From Flavobacterium sp. (GTDB lineage Bacteria > Bacteroidota > Bacteroidia > Flavobacteriales > Flavobacteriaceae), in assembly GCA_021740105.1 (NCBI GenBank), contig JAIPAM010000002.1, forward strand, positions 124,001 through 188,000: 64,000 nucleotides of DNA. The letters run 5' to 3'. The notes below the pieces were generated by a model. That model was not told the DNA's origin. It did not search any database and worked only from the letters and a program-made list of their open reading frames with translations. The position numbers and the translations under genes are program-made. This document shows, piece after piece, positions 37,801 through 46,520 of this stretch (positions within the stretch are counted from its first letter, which is position 1; the number at the start of each line of letters is the position of its first letter).

Positions 37801-39340
37801 AAGAACCCGGATATTTATCCAACCAAATAATGGTAAATTTTAAGTTTTTATTAGTTGCAGGTAATTCATTATGCAATTGGAAATACATCGTATTTTTACC
37901 AGTACTATTCTCGAAAGAACGAGCAAAACGATCGTACTTAGAAGAAGTTGAAGTTATAGTTCCTCGCACCCTGAACAATCCTATGGAGGTAGCATCAGGA
38001 TTTATTTGAGTCATAAATCGCTCAATATTTCCTTCGCAAATTTCCCATCCTACATCATTGTAAAACTGTTGATTTTCACGTTGATTTACTTGTCCAGATG
38101 TTACAAAAGATAAATCATCTAAACGCGCTCCTCTATTGACATATGCTTCACATATATTCTGATAGCGAGCTATATTGCTCCTGTTAGCGGTACCATAAGT
38201 CGCTACTGGGAATTTAACTGTATCTGCCGAATTGAGTCCTTCATGAAAAACAGAAAAAGCAGTTGTGGCACTTGCCGGATAAACCTGTTGGGCATATCTG
38301 TTATACATTTTGAAAATGTCAATAATCCCAGGATTTGCTAAAGCATATGTCATGGCACTTTCTGTAATGTTGGTACAAGAAAGCCCTGTATTAATTCCCC
38401 CGAGGGCAGACCAATAAAAACCTATTTCATAGTTCAAAGCAAAAAAACCTCTGGACCAAGATTGATCCATTTCTGAAGCTGAAAATAATTTTCTACCAGT
38501 TGGATTAATTAAAAATGGATTCCATTGCTCTTTGTAGGTTTGCTCATCTGACAAATGATGTCCACGGTTATACGCTCCCCCTTTAATACCAAATCCAAGT
38601 ACTGGATCTAATTGGTTCATTACATAGTTATATGCATCTGGTTCATCTAAAGGATCTACATTATTGAACGTTAAAACAATTTTGCGCTCAGAAACATCAT
38701 TGAAATATTCTTTAAATTTTGCGAAAGCTTCTAAACGAAATGCTTCCCATTGTGAAGAAGTTATGGTATAACTAGGATTAATTACATCTCCTTTGTATGG
38801 CGCTTCGTCACCCGTAGCACCTGTTTTTACTTGCACGAAAGCTATATGATCGAATTTTTCTTGAGGTTGATTTCTCAAAAATAAGGCAAATCGTCTAATC
38901 AATTCAAAATAGTATGCTTTATAATCTGGATCTAAATAATGAGGATGTCTATTAGCGTAATTTTGATTTGAATTAGGGGCAATAGTTACATATACTAATG
39001 GAACACCATTACTAAAAAGCCAAGAAGGGCAATCAGGTCCAACATTAATACTAAATCGAATCTTCTTATCGTGGGTAACAGCAAGATCTAATTTTTGTTG
39101 AAATAAACTAAAGTCAAAACTAGTTAATCCGGTAGGTTGAATTTCATCCCAATTAGCGGAAATTTCAATACCTTTAATAAAGTCGGAATTTGGATTGGAA
39201 TAGTCCACAACTCCTGCCCCACGATCCCAGACCCCATAAGAGGTAATTGGTAGGGATTGTGATTGTGAATGTGATTTTGTAACAAATAAAAGTACTAAAC
39301 CAAGTATGGCGGAGTATTTATATAGAGCTTTCTTAATCAT
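34892..39340 (-). CDS. Large secreted GH42-like enzyme with Ig-like, glycine-rich and FN3 modules and T9SS signal, paralogue 4
   Basis: 1482 residues, signal peptide ending KSHSQ. Residues about 28-590 are a full GH42-like enzyme nearly parallel to paralogue 3 (candidate Glu179 in TGDE, Glu290 in SEMDQSW). Then come an Ig-like repeat of the 'A-T-I-V-N-N' type (about 600-675), a glycine-rich domain opening W-I-C-P-A-G and running in G-G-G tracts (about 685-875), a fibronectin type III domain (about 880-965), a beta-helix-like part (about 970-1080), a longer region of unknown fold, and a T9SS type A sorting domain (about 1405-1482). It should act on the cell surface as the first enzyme to meet the polymer. 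It is the first gene at the PUL's right edge. Confidence 0.85.
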   Translation of the reverse strand: MIKKALYKYSAILGLVLLFVTKSHSQSQSLPITSYGVWDRGAGVVDYSNPNSDFIKGIEISANWDEIQPTGLTSFDFSLFQQKLDLAVTHDKKIRFSINVGPDCPSWLFSNGVPLVYVTIAPNSNQNYANRHPHYLDPDYKAYYFELIRRFALFLRNQPQEKFDHIAFVQVKTGATGDEAPYKGDVINPSYTITSSQWEAFRLEAFAKFKEYFNDVSERKIVLTFNNVDPLDEPDAYNYVMNQLDPVLGFGIKGGAYNRGHHLSDEQTYKEQWNPFLINPTGRKLFSASEMDQSWSRGFFALNYEIGFYWSALGGINTGLSCTNITESAMTYALANPGIIDIFKMYNRYAQQVYPASATTAFSVFHEGLNSADTVKFPVATYGTANRSNIARYQNICEAYVNRGARLDDLSFVTSGQVNQRENQQFYNDVGWEICEGNIERFMTQINPDATSIGLFRVRGTITSTSSKYDRFARSFENSTGKNTMYFQLHNELPATNKNLKFTIIWLDKYPGSSWAFKYRNSLGLQTIPFTGTGTNQWKTEIFNIIDGTMNQGGLNGSDFMLVNTDADNDIFNGIEMNIIGVGIQPQTINFNPLPFKKIGDADFNPGATASSGLAITYTSSNLNVATIVNNMIHIVGLGSTTITASQAGNNGYNPATSVVQELTVYHQTTISTVGNNTWICPAGINKIKVEAWGGGGGGGGTSLAGFGGGGAGGSYVINENVSVVPETSYNVTVGAGGEQSGNGGANGNNGINTTFGSTTPVIANGGIGGSGTTATGQLGAGGTNSGGSGGTVAIGLPGASGTSGSGGAGGSGAGAMGGAGGASKTSVGNGIAGTSPGGGGGGAYGATSGSNKGAAGGNGQIIITSVGVPNAPTIGTATVSGVSGQASISFTAPVFNGNSTITSYTATSSPGGFTGTLSQSGSGTIIMTGLTSGTAYTFTLRATNSIGQSAESAASNSVTPYKITTWDGGAWSNGTPTASDVAIINDNFLTTDNGDTAGFSTRILTVNANKTFTINTGHNITVAGAVTNNGTFTVSNNANLIQGGTTNINSGNVIVKRDSDNMKLYDYTLWSSPVAGQNLKAFSPETLDSRFYTYNSSTNQYNAVTNPNPTTTPFATATGYLIRAPNNWTANTSTTFRGIFTGVPNNGTVEIPGLLSGKYYAVGNPYPSTINVAAFYTENPNAGTLYFWRKTNGVGGTAYATRTNAGGVASTIDGLVPSTDIAVGQGFFVSPSANMDLKFTNTMRATLSTSTVFLRTTTVERNRIWLNLTNTSGVFSQMLVSYMAEATQGVDSLDGKYINDAPIALTSIISAGEYTIQGRALPFTTSDTVQLGFKTNVAGNYTIALDHVDGLFTGQQAIYLKDNITGNEIDLKVGSYTFNAPAGIDNARFLLKYQRTLNVDAPEFNENNVRIYLNNETLYVNSGTSVIDTIEVYDIQGRLIAHQKAVKATTATINNLNTTKQVLIVKVKDQNGKVVIKKTVN
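36740..37300 (-). repeat. Glycine-codon-rich tract inside the large T9SS enzyme
   Basis: About 560 bases made largely of GGN codons on the minus strand. The GC content is far above the surrounding DNA, and long spurious proline- and leucine-rich open frames appear in other frames. It encodes the glycine-rich domain. Confidence 0.8.
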
Positions 39341-39403
39341 TTATATTTTTTGTAAAAAATGTAAAACACCAATATTAGATAAGGATTTAATAATTTATTA
39401 ATA

Positions 39404-39411
39404 CAAAATTA
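39404..39411 (-). promoter_or_regulatory. Candidate -7 element for the large T9SS enzyme
   Basis: The minus strand reads TAATTTTG, a TANNTTTG match 64 bases before the start codon. TTG triplets occur upstream but at poor spacing. Confidence 0.45.
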
Positions 39412-39486
39412 AGCCCTGTTAGAACCAAATTAAGTGTCAATATTACTCAATAAGTATGCGATTTTGTTTCAAACTAGATATATTAG

Positions 39487-39685
39487 AAAACAGAAAAATA
39501 TGAAGTAATTATTATTAAAAGATATAGATTATCACAAAATACTTCAGAATCATTTCAAGTGATTAAAGATTTTTGATAAGTTGTCCAATCAGGTAAATAC
39601 AATCGAACAAACTTTGGATTCAACTGATCCAGAACAAGATTTAATGTTTTTAGGAATATTTAACAGTATCGCAAGAAAAAAATAA
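39487..39685 (+). pseudogene. Decayed, frameshifted reading frame next to the tRNA operon
   Basis: Between the PUL and the tRNA genes, one frame reads KYEVIIIKRYRLSQ.. up to ..FQVIKDF and ends at TGA (39574). The next frame continues DKLSNQVNTIEQ.. to ..FNSIARKK and ends at TAA (39683). Deleting one T from the run at 39571-39574 joins them into a protein-like stretch of about 65 residues. There is no start codon. The family is not recognised. The rest of the 39341-39741 gap has no other gene. Confidence 0.4.
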
Positions 39686-39700
39686 TAGGATTAAAAGTAA

Positions 39701-39733
39701 AAAAGCCTCTAGATTTCTCTGGAGGCTTTTGGT
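39701..39733 (-). terminator. Strong terminator of the tRNA operon
   Basis: A 13-bp stem (AAAAGCCTCTAGA with TCTGGAGGCTTTT, one G-U pair) with a four-base loop. On the minus strand it ends in a T run right after the tRNA-Arg gene. Confidence 0.9.
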
Positions 39734-39741
39734 TCAACTTG

Positions 39742-39815
<74 letters not shown>

Positions 39816-39820
39816 ATTTG

Positions 39821-39895
39821 TCGGGGTGGCAGGATTCGAACCTGCGGCCTCCTGCTCCCAAAGCAGGCGCGATAACCGAGCTACGCTACACCCCG
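39821..39895 (-). tRNA. tRNA-Pro (anticodon TGG)
   Basis: 75 bases. The acceptor stem CGGGGTG/CACCCCG has the C1-G72 typical of tRNA-Pro, discriminator A, anticodon loop TTTGGGA, and T-arm GGTTCGAATCC. CCA is not encoded. Five bases separate it from tRNA-Arg. Confidence 0.96.
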
Positions 39896-39909
39896 AATAA
39901 TAATTTTTG

Positions 39910-39996
39910 CGGAGAGTAAGGGATTCGAACCCTTGGTACAGTTTCCCATACGCATGTTTAGCAAACATGTCCTTTCGGCCACTCAGGCAACTCTCC
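39910..39996 (-). tRNA. tRNA-Ser (anticodon GCT)
   Basis: 87 bases, with the long variable arm of class II tRNAs (GCGTATGGGAAACTGTACC). The acceptor stem is GGAGAGT paired with ACTCTCC, with discriminator G; the anticodon loop contains TTTGCTAA. It is the first gene of the operon, and the tRNA-Pro gene follows after 14 bases. Confidence 0.96.
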
Positions 39997-40027
39997 TTCG
40001 AAGATTTCTCTTCTCTTAAAGCGGATG

Positions 40028-40059
40028 CAAATGTAACGTTCTAATCTATATTTTACAAA
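40028..40059 (-). promoter_or_regulatory. Promoter of the tRNA Ser-Pro-Arg operon
   Basis: On the minus strand, TTTG (40059-40056) and TACATTTG (40035-40028) are separated by 20 bases. This is an excellent match to the Bacteroidota promoter and lies about 32 bases before tRNA-Ser. Confidence 0.75.
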
Positions 40060-40275
40060 TTATTGCTCGGATTTTTTAAATGTTTTTTATAGGTGATATT
40101 AAAATCATTAACAATCAAGTTAATAGCCCAAATTTATTATACCAATAGCAATGAATTTACGATGTATTATCAATAAAAGAATTTGAATTAATTATAAAAG
40201 TGTTTATAATATTCCAATAAATGTAATTTACTATTAACCCAAAATGATTAAATTCGCAGTCTAAAACTTACAGTA

Positions 40276-41457
40276 ATGACACATAAAAAAGTAGTAATTG
40301 TTTCCGCAGTAAGAACTCCAATTGGTAGTTTTATGGGCGGATTATCAACAGTAACCGCATCGCAACTTGGAGCAGCAGCTATTAAAGGTGCCTTAAATAA
40401 AATAAATTTAAACCCTGAATTAATTGATGAGGTGATTATGGGGAATGTTGTTCAAGCCGGTGTAGGTCAAGCACCAGCGCGTCAAGCAGCTTTATTGGCT
40501 GGACTTCCAAATAAAACTATAGCGACGACTATAAATAAAGTTTGCGCATCAGGGATGAAAGCAGTTATGCAAGGAGCTCAAGCGATTATGGCTGGCGATG
40601 CCGAAGTTGTAATTGCTGGAGGTATGGAAAATATGAGTTTGATTCCACATTATTTACATTTAAGAAATGGATATAAATTTGGTCCTGCCGCCATGATTGA
40701 CGGAATGCAAAAAGATGGTTTATCTGATGCCTACGACAATTCTGCAATGGGAGTTTCTGCCGATTTATGTGCAACCGAATATAAAATTTCTCGCGAAGAA
40801 CAAGATGCTTTTGCGATTCAATCGTATGAGCGTTCAGCAAAAGCTTGGGAAGCCGGTAAATTTGATTCTGAAATAGTTCCTGTATCTGTCCCTCAAAGAC
40901 GTGGAGAACCAATAATTATTGACAAAGACGAAGAATATACCAATGTAAAATTGGATAAAATTCCAACATTAGCTCCTGCATTTACTAAAGAAGGAACCGT
41001 TACTGCTGCAAACGCTTCAACAATTAATGATGGTGCTGCAGCACTTATTTTAATGAGTGAAGAAAAAGCAATCGAATTAGGACTAAAGCCATTGGCCTTT
41101 ATTAAAAGCTACGCCGATGCTGCTCAAGAACCAAAATGGTTTACCACTACCCCTTCTGTTGCTTTACCAAAAGCATTGGAAAAAGTAGGTTTATCAGTTA
41201 AAGATGTTAACTTTTTTGAATTTAATGAAGCATTTTCAGTTGTTGGTTTAGCCAATTCAAAAATTCTAGGATTGGAGGATTCCAAAGTAAATGTGAATGG
41301 TGGAGCAGTTTCTTTAGGACACCCTCTGGGTTGTTCAGGAGCAAGGATAATTGTTACCTTAATCAATGTTTTAGAACAAAATAACGCCAAAATTGGTGCC
41401 GCAGCAATTTGCAATGGCGGTGGTGGTGCTTCTGCTATTGTAATTGAAAGAGAATAA
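40276..41457 (+). CDS. Acetyl-CoA acetyltransferase (thiolase)
   Basis: 393 residues, standard thiolase length. It condenses two acetyl-CoA or cleaves beta-ketoacyl-CoA in the cytosol. Catalytic residues are visible: acyl-accepting Cys90 in INKVCASGMKA, His349 in LGHPLGCSGAR, and Cys379 in CNGGGGASA. The full-length frame is undamaged. Whether it is biosynthetic (acetoacetyl-CoA forming) or degradative cannot be decided; the A-S-G-M-K-A loop and the absence of a partnered fadB gene favour the short-chain acetoacetyl-CoA type. The NlpC/P60 gene starts 6 bases after its stop, so both are probably on one transcript. The gene starts the ordinary chromosomal region right of the tRNA operon. Confidence 0.94.
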   Translation: MTHKKVVIVSAVRTPIGSFMGGLSTVTASQLGAAAIKGALNKINLNPELIDEVIMGNVVQAGVGQAPARQAALLAGLPNKTIATTINKVCASGMKAVMQGAQAIMAGDAEVVIAGGMENMSLIPHYLHLRNGYKFGPAAMIDGMQKDGLSDAYDNSAMGVSADLCATEYKISREEQDAFAIQSYERSAKAWEAGKFDSEIVPVSVPQRRGEPIIIDKDEEYTNVKLDKIPTLAPAFTKEGTVTAANASTINDGAAALILMSEEKAIELGLKPLAFIKSYADAAQEPKWFTTTPSVALPKALEKVGLSVKDVNFFEFNEAFSVVGLANSKILGLEDSKVNVNGGAVSLGHPLGCSGARIIVTLINVLEQNNAKIGAAAICNGGGGASAIVIERE

Positions 41458-41463
41458 TTAAGT

Positions 41464-42225
41464 ATGTTTGGTATTTGTAATTTAGCGATTATCCCTTTAA
41501 GAATAGAACCTAACGACCGAAGCGAAATAGTTTCGCAAGTGTTGTTTGGCGAACATTTTGAAGTAATTGAAACGCTAAAACAATGGTCCAAAATCAAATT
41601 ACAATTTGATAATTATGAAGGTTGGATTGACACCAAACAATTTCAGCCAATTTCAAAAGAGGAATACAAAACTATATCTAATTTGCCTATAATTTTAAAC
41701 GGAGATTTAATTGATTACATCACCGGTGATAATAATTTTCTAATGCCTGTTCCACTTGGAGCGTCATTGTCATTTTTGGAGGACTCCAATATTAACAAGT
41801 CCAATTATGACTTTGAAGGAGCGAAAATTAAGGGCATAAAACCCAAATCTGAATTGATAAAAACCGCATTCATGTATTTGAACGCCCCGTATCTATGGGG
41901 AGGGAAAACACCCTTTGGAATTGATTGTTCTGGTTTTACACAAATGGTTTATAAATTGAATGGCTACCCTCTTTTACGTGATGCCTCCCAGCAAGCGACT
42001 CAAGGAGAGCCATTAAGCTTTATTGAAGAAAGCGAACCTGGAGATTTGGCCTTTTTTGATAATGAGGAAGGTAATATCATTCATGTGGGAATTATAATGG
42101 AAAACAACTACATTATTCACGCTAGCGGAAAAGTTCGTATTGATCGCATTGATCATTTGGGGATTTATAACGCCGAGACCAATAGACATACTCACAAATT
42201 AAGAGTCATAAAAAAAATTATATAA
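41464..42225 (+). CDS. NlpC/P60 family cysteine peptidase with N-terminal SH3-like domain
   Basis: 253 residues. The first 60 or so form a bacterial SH3-like domain (L-R-I-E-P-N-D-R-S-E ... W-S-K-I-K). The second half is the papain-like NlpC/P60 domain with Cys155 in FGIDCSGF, His207 in IIHVGII and a further His219 in IIHASG. Enzymes of this build cut peptide stems of peptidoglycan, usually between D-Glu and the diamino acid. No clear signal peptide is visible, as in several Bacteroidota members acting on turnover peptides. A strong terminator directly follows. Confidence 0.9.
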   Translation: MFGICNLAIIPLRIEPNDRSEIVSQVLFGEHFEVIETLKQWSKIKLQFDNYEGWIDTKQFQPISKEEYKTISNLPIILNGDLIDYITGDNNFLMPVPLGASLSFLEDSNINKSNYDFEGAKIKGIKPKSELIKTAFMYLNAPYLWGGKTPFGIDCSGFTQMVYKLNGYPLLRDASQQATQGEPLSFIEESEPGDLAFFDNEEGNIIHVGIIMENNYIIHASGKVRIDRIDHLGIYNAETNRHTHKLRVIKKII

Positions 42226-42259
42226 AAAAATCCCGACCATTTAGTCGGGATTTTTTTTT
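42224..42259 (+). terminator. Terminator between convergent NlpC/P60 and TPR genes
   Basis: A perfect stem (ATCCCGAC with GTCGGGAT) is flanked by A and T runs, so it can serve both strands. Confidence 0.92.
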
Positions 42260-42274
42260 GCGTTGTTTAGAATA

Positions 42275-43609
42275 TTATTTCTTTAACTGAGCTTTTAAAA
42301 CTTTAGCTTCATCAAACATTTCAATTGCATTATAAACTCCAATCAATGTTCTGATCGCTTCAACATTTTGAGGATCTAATTCTACCACCTTTTTTAAATA
42401 AGGAATAGCGCTTTTATATACGTCTTCTCGTTGTTTTTTCAAGACATCATATTTCTTCATTTCAGCAGTAGAAGTTCCTAATTTATTCATTTTGTCAATT
42501 AAAATCTTTTCAGAATCTAATTTTAAAATAGCTAAATTTAGGTAAGCATTTCCGTACTTTGGATCTAACTCTACCGCTTTTAAATAATATTTTTCCGCTT
42601 CTAGTAATTCTTTATTATTATAACTAATTACTCCTAAATTGAAAACTAAATCCGCATTGTTGGGATTTTTTTCTAATGCTGCCGAAATCAATTTTTTGTA
42701 TGAAACCATATCATTCTCTTTCAAATAAATATTTGATTCAGAAATGATTAAAGATACATCGTCTGGATTCTCAACACGCGCTTCTTGAATAGCAGACTTT
42801 GCTTCGATAGATTTCCCAAGTTCAAGATAAATTAACGCAATGTTTTTATAAATTTCAGGTCTCTTAGAAGGTAATTTTTCATCGCGAGGTTTTTCATGGG
42901 TACCTGCTTTTATATAAATATCTCTCTCCGTTTTGGTATTGAAAATTTCCTCTTTTTGACTTTTGATATTAATAGCATACAATCCTTCTCCTTCACCAGA
43001 ATATTTTTTTTCTTTAAGAAGTAAATAATATGCCAATGACATGTTATAATCTTTAGAATTTACGGCGTAGTTGGCAGCAAAATATAATTTTTCTAAATCA
43101 GTGTTGTCTAAATAATAAATAGCTGCTAATACTATTGCAGCATCTTTATAATTAGGTACATTGGATAAAAAAACCGCATAACTAACCAAAATTGGTTTTA
43201 GTGTTGTAATTTTTTGATTAATATCATTGGTGTAAACTTGTTTGCCCGATTTTTTCTCATAGTCCTTAGTTGCATTTGCAACAGCAACAAATTGATTTAC
43301 TTTATCAACAGATAAAATCTTAGAAGCCAACGATGGATCAGTGCTTTTAGCAGGATTCATTAATGCCGAAGTCATTTCTAAGATTGGGGCAACTGCTTTA
43401 TAATAAGCGAAATAAACTTTTTCATCCTCGGTAGATCCGGCAACTAAAGATTCACCTTTTACTAATGTAGTTTTGTAAAGTTCCATATCGGAATCAGAAA
43501 TTTTTTCTTTTCCGTATATTTTCTTTAACGTTTTTAATTCATCCTTTTGTGCAAATGAAGTAGTTGAAAGGATGATTGATGATACAAGTAATAGAACTTT
43601 ACTTTTCAT
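42275..43609 (-). CDS. Exported TPR-repeat protein
   Basis: 444 residues with a signal peptide ending TTSFAQ. Helical repeats run throughout, and clear TPR units lie at about residues 255-440 (for example the unit with A-E-K-Y-Y-L-K-A-V-E-L-D-P-K-Y-G-N-A-Y). TPR proteins serve as protein-binding scaffolds; the partner here is unknown. It starts 20 bases after the gyrA stop on the same strand, so it is probably expressed from the gyrA promoter, an arrangement I can only describe. Nothing suggests a catalytic function. Confidence 0.85.
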   Translation of the reverse strand: MKSKVLLLVSSIILSTTSFAQKDELKTLKKIYGKEKISDSDMELYKTTLVKGESLVAGSTEDEKVYFAYYKAVAPILEMTSALMNPAKSTDPSLASKILSVDKVNQFVAVANATKDYEKKSGKQVYTNDINQKITTLKPILVSYAVFLSNVPNYKDAAIVLAAIYYLDNTDLEKLYFAANYAVNSKDYNMSLAYYLLLKEKKYSGEGEGLYAINIKSQKEEIFNTKTERDIYIKAGTHEKPRDEKLPSKRPEIYKNIALIYLELGKSIEAKSAIQEARVENPDDVSLIISESNIYLKENDMVSYKKLISAALEKNPNNADLVFNLGVISYNNKELLEAEKYYLKAVELDPKYGNAYLNLAILKLDSEKILIDKMNKLGTSTAEMKKYDVLKKQREDVYKSAIPYLKKVVELDPQNVEAIRTLIGVYNAIEMFDEAKVLKAQLKK

Positions 43610-43629
43610 ATTTATAAATTTAAAATTAA

Positions 43630-46257
43630 TTAATCTTCGTTTTCGTCGTCTGAATCCTCATCAGAATCTTCCTCTTCATCTTCAACAACTTCATCGTCAT
43701 CGTCGTCATCGTCATCAGCAACTCCGTCGTCTTCAAGGATTTCCAAAACAGGTTTCACTCTTTCAATTACAGCAGCTTCAATAACATTACCCTCTTCATC
43801 CACTACTACTTCTTCGACATCGTCTTTCATAACTTTTGTCACGGCGGCAATTGAATCGTTTTCTTTAATATTAATAAGTTTAACTCCTTGAGTCGCACGA
43901 CCCATTACTCTTAAATCCTCAACAGCCATTCTGATAGTCAATCCTGATTTGTTGATAATCATTAAATCATCTGCATCAGTAACCGAATTAATAGAAATTA
44001 ATTTACCTGTTTTTTCAGTAATGTTAAGGGTTTTAACTCCTTTACCTCCACGATTTGTAATTCTATATTCCTCTATGCTTGAACGTTTTCCGTAACCATT
44101 TTCAGCAACCACAAGAATTTCACTTTCCATATCATTTACAGATACCATTCCGATTACTTCATCCGCTTCGTCTTTTAAAGTAATTCCGCGAACTCCAGAA
44201 GCTGTTCTTCCCATTGGACGGGTTTTACTTTCCTCAAAACGAACCATTTTACCTGATTTCACAGCAATCATAATTTGGCTAGTTCCATCCGTAAGTTGAG
44301 CTGCTAATAATTCATCGCCTTCTTTAATAGTAATTGCAGCCACACCGTTCACACGAGGTTTTGAATATTTGTCTAAAGATGTTTTCTTAACTTGGCCTTT
44401 CTTAGTGACCATAATTAAGTTATGACTAGTGGTGTAATCTTTGTCTTTAAGATCTTGTGTACAAATGAATGCTTTTACTTTATCGTCACTTTCAATGTTG
44501 ATTAAGTTTTGCAACGCACGACCTTTAGCCGTTTTACTTCCTTCCGGAATTTCATAGACTCTCATCCAGAAACATTTTCCTTTTTGAGTAAAGAACATCA
44601 TGTATTGGTGATTGGTTGCCACAAATAAGTGTTCTAAGAAATCTTGATCTCTAGTTCCAGCGCTTTTCTGTCCAACTCCACCTCTATTCTGTGTTTTGTA
44701 TTCTGTTAAGTTGGTTCGCTTGATGTAACCCGCATGAGAAATGGTAATTACCACATTTTCATCGGCAATTAAATCTTCAATACTTACGTCACCTCCAGAA
44801 TATTCTATTGTAGAACGACGAGCATCACCGTATTTATCACGAATTTCAATCAATTCTTCTTTGATAACTTCTGTTCTCAAATTAACATCAGCTAATAAGG
44901 CTTTTAAGTGCTCTATTAATTTCATTAATTCTTCAAATTCAGCTCTCAATTTGTCTTGCTCTAATCCTGTCAATTGACGCAAACGCATTTCAACAATGGC
45001 ACGAGATTGAATATCAGATAATTTAAATCTTTCTACTAATTTTTCTCTTGCTTCATCCGTATTTTTTGAACCACGAATTAAAGCTATTACCTCGTCAATA
45101 TTATCAGATGCAATGATTAATCCCTCTAAAATATGAGCTCTCTCTTCCGCTTTTCTTAATTCAAATTGAGTTCTACGAACCACAACATCATGACGGTGCT
45201 CGATGAAATAATGAATCATATCCTTCAAATTTAACATTTGAGGACGACCTTTTACTAAAGCGATATTGTTTACACTGAACGAAGCTTGTAATTGGGTGAA
45301 TTTGTACAACGTATTCAACACTACGTTTGGCGTAGCATCTCTCTTTAATATATATACGATACGCATCCCATTTCTATCCGATTCATCACGAATATTAGCT
45401 ATACCTTCAATTTTTTTGTCATTAACTAAATCGGCTGTTTTTTTAATCATTTCAGCCTTATTTACTTGGTATGGAATTTCAGTAATAATAATTGATTCTC
45501 TTCCGTCAACTTCTTCAAAGTTAACTTTAGCTCTCATTACAATTCTACCTCTACCTGTTTTGAATGCTTCGCGAACCCCTTCATAACCATAAATAATACC
45601 TCCAGTTGGAAAATCAGGAGCTTTAATATGATTCATCAATTCGTCAATTTCAATGTCTTCATTGTCTAAGTAGGCAAGAGTACCATTGATCACTTCCGTT
45701 AAATTGTGCGGAGGCATATTGGTTGCCATACCCACAGCAATACCTGTGGCGCCATTAATTAATAACGTAGGTACTTTGGTTGGCATTACTTTTGGCTCAT
45801 ATAAAGTATCGTCAAAATTCAATTGAAAATCAACCGTTTCTTTTTCGATATCGGCCATTATTTCTTCCGAAATTTTTCGCATTCTAGCCTCGGTATAACG
45901 CATTGCAGCTGGGCTATCACCATCAACAGATCCAAAGTTACCTTGACCGTCAATTAATAAATAACGCATGCTCCATTCTTGAGCCATACGAACCATTGCA
46001 TCATATACTGAAGTATCTCCGTGTGGATGATACTTTCCTAAAACTTCTCCAACAATTCTTGCGGATTTTTTATGGGCTTTATTTGAAAAAACTCCTAAAT
46101 CATACATTCCATAAAGTACTCTTCGATGTACTGGTTTCAAACCGTCTCTAACATCTGGAAGCGCTCTTGATACAATTACCGACATTGAATAATCGATGTA
46201 GGCTGATTTCATTTCTTCTTCAATGTTAATAGGGATTAACTTTTCTCCGTCAGACAT
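43630..46257 (-). CDS. gyrA: DNA gyrase subunit A
   Basis: 875 residues. It is the breakage-reunion subunit of DNA gyrase, which introduces negative supercoils with GyrB. Catalytic Tyr121 lies in AAMRYTE. The quinolone-determining region [10 protein letters not shown] has Thr82 and Asp86 at the places of E. coli Ser83 and Asp87, so no common resistance substitution is seen. The six-bladed C-terminal domain with a GyrA box (Q-N-R-G-G-V-G) follows; this separates it from ParC. The tail ends in about 50 very acidic residues, including a run of eight Asp, encoded by GAT/GAC triplet repeats. It is divergent from clpC. Confidence 0.97.
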   Translation of the reverse strand: MSDGEKLIPINIEEEMKSAYIDYSMSVIVSRALPDVRDGLKPVHRRVLYGMYDLGVFSNKAHKKSARIVGEVLGKYHPHGDTSVYDAMVRMAQEWSMRYLLIDGQGNFGSVDGDSPAAMRYTEARMRKISEEIMADIEKETVDFQLNFDDTLYEPKVMPTKVPTLLINGATGIAVGMATNMPPHNLTEVINGTLAYLDNEDIEIDELMNHIKAPDFPTGGIIYGYEGVREAFKTGRGRIVMRAKVNFEEVDGRESIIITEIPYQVNKAEMIKKTADLVNDKKIEGIANIRDESDRNGMRIVYILKRDATPNVVLNTLYKFTQLQASFSVNNIALVKGRPQMLNLKDMIHYFIEHRHDVVVRRTQFELRKAEERAHILEGLIIASDNIDEVIALIRGSKNTDEAREKLVERFKLSDIQSRAIVEMRLRQLTGLEQDKLRAEFEELMKLIEHLKALLADVNLRTEVIKEELIEIRDKYGDARRSTIEYSGGDVSIEDLIADENVVITISHAGYIKRTNLTEYKTQNRGGVGQKSAGTRDQDFLEHLFVATNHQYMMFFTQKGKCFWMRVYEIPEGSKTAKGRALQNLINIESDDKVKAFICTQDLKDKDYTTSHNLIMVTKKGQVKKTSLDKYSKPRVNGVAAITIKEGDELLAAQLTDGTSQIMIAVKSGKMVRFEESKTRPMGRTASGVRGITLKDEADEVIGMVSVNDMESEILVVAENGYGKRSSIEEYRITNRGGKGVKTLNITEKTGKLISINSVTDADDLMIINKSGLTIRMAVEDLRVMGRATQGVKLINIKENDSIAAVTKVMKDDVEEVVVDEEGNVIEAAVIERVKPVLEILEDDGVADDDDDDDDEVVEDEEEDSDEDSDDENED

Positions 46258-46520
46258 ATTATATAGTTAAATTAAAAATTAAATTGTATTAAAAATCTTG
46301 CTAATATAGTTCTTTTAAACTATTTTTTTTAGTTATTAAAGCAATAATTTGGACGATTTATTAACAAAATATACCTGTCATTTAGTTAATAAATTAATTT
46401 AGCATTATTCTTTTTAAATTAGATATTTTTTTGTCAATTAGCTAAATACTTTCATAGTAGGTATGGTTTTTGATTTTATGAAAAAAATTTATAAATTTAC
46501 AAGTAAGTAATATACAATAT

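Noticed and set aside
41124-41597. 157-codon minus-strand open frame
   Set aside because: Antisense across the thiolase/NlpC junction; both real genes are complete and conserved.
46258-46520. Regulatory RNA in the gyrA-clpC divergent region
   Set aside because: AT-rich with no convincing fold or conserved element; ordinary divergent promoters explain it.
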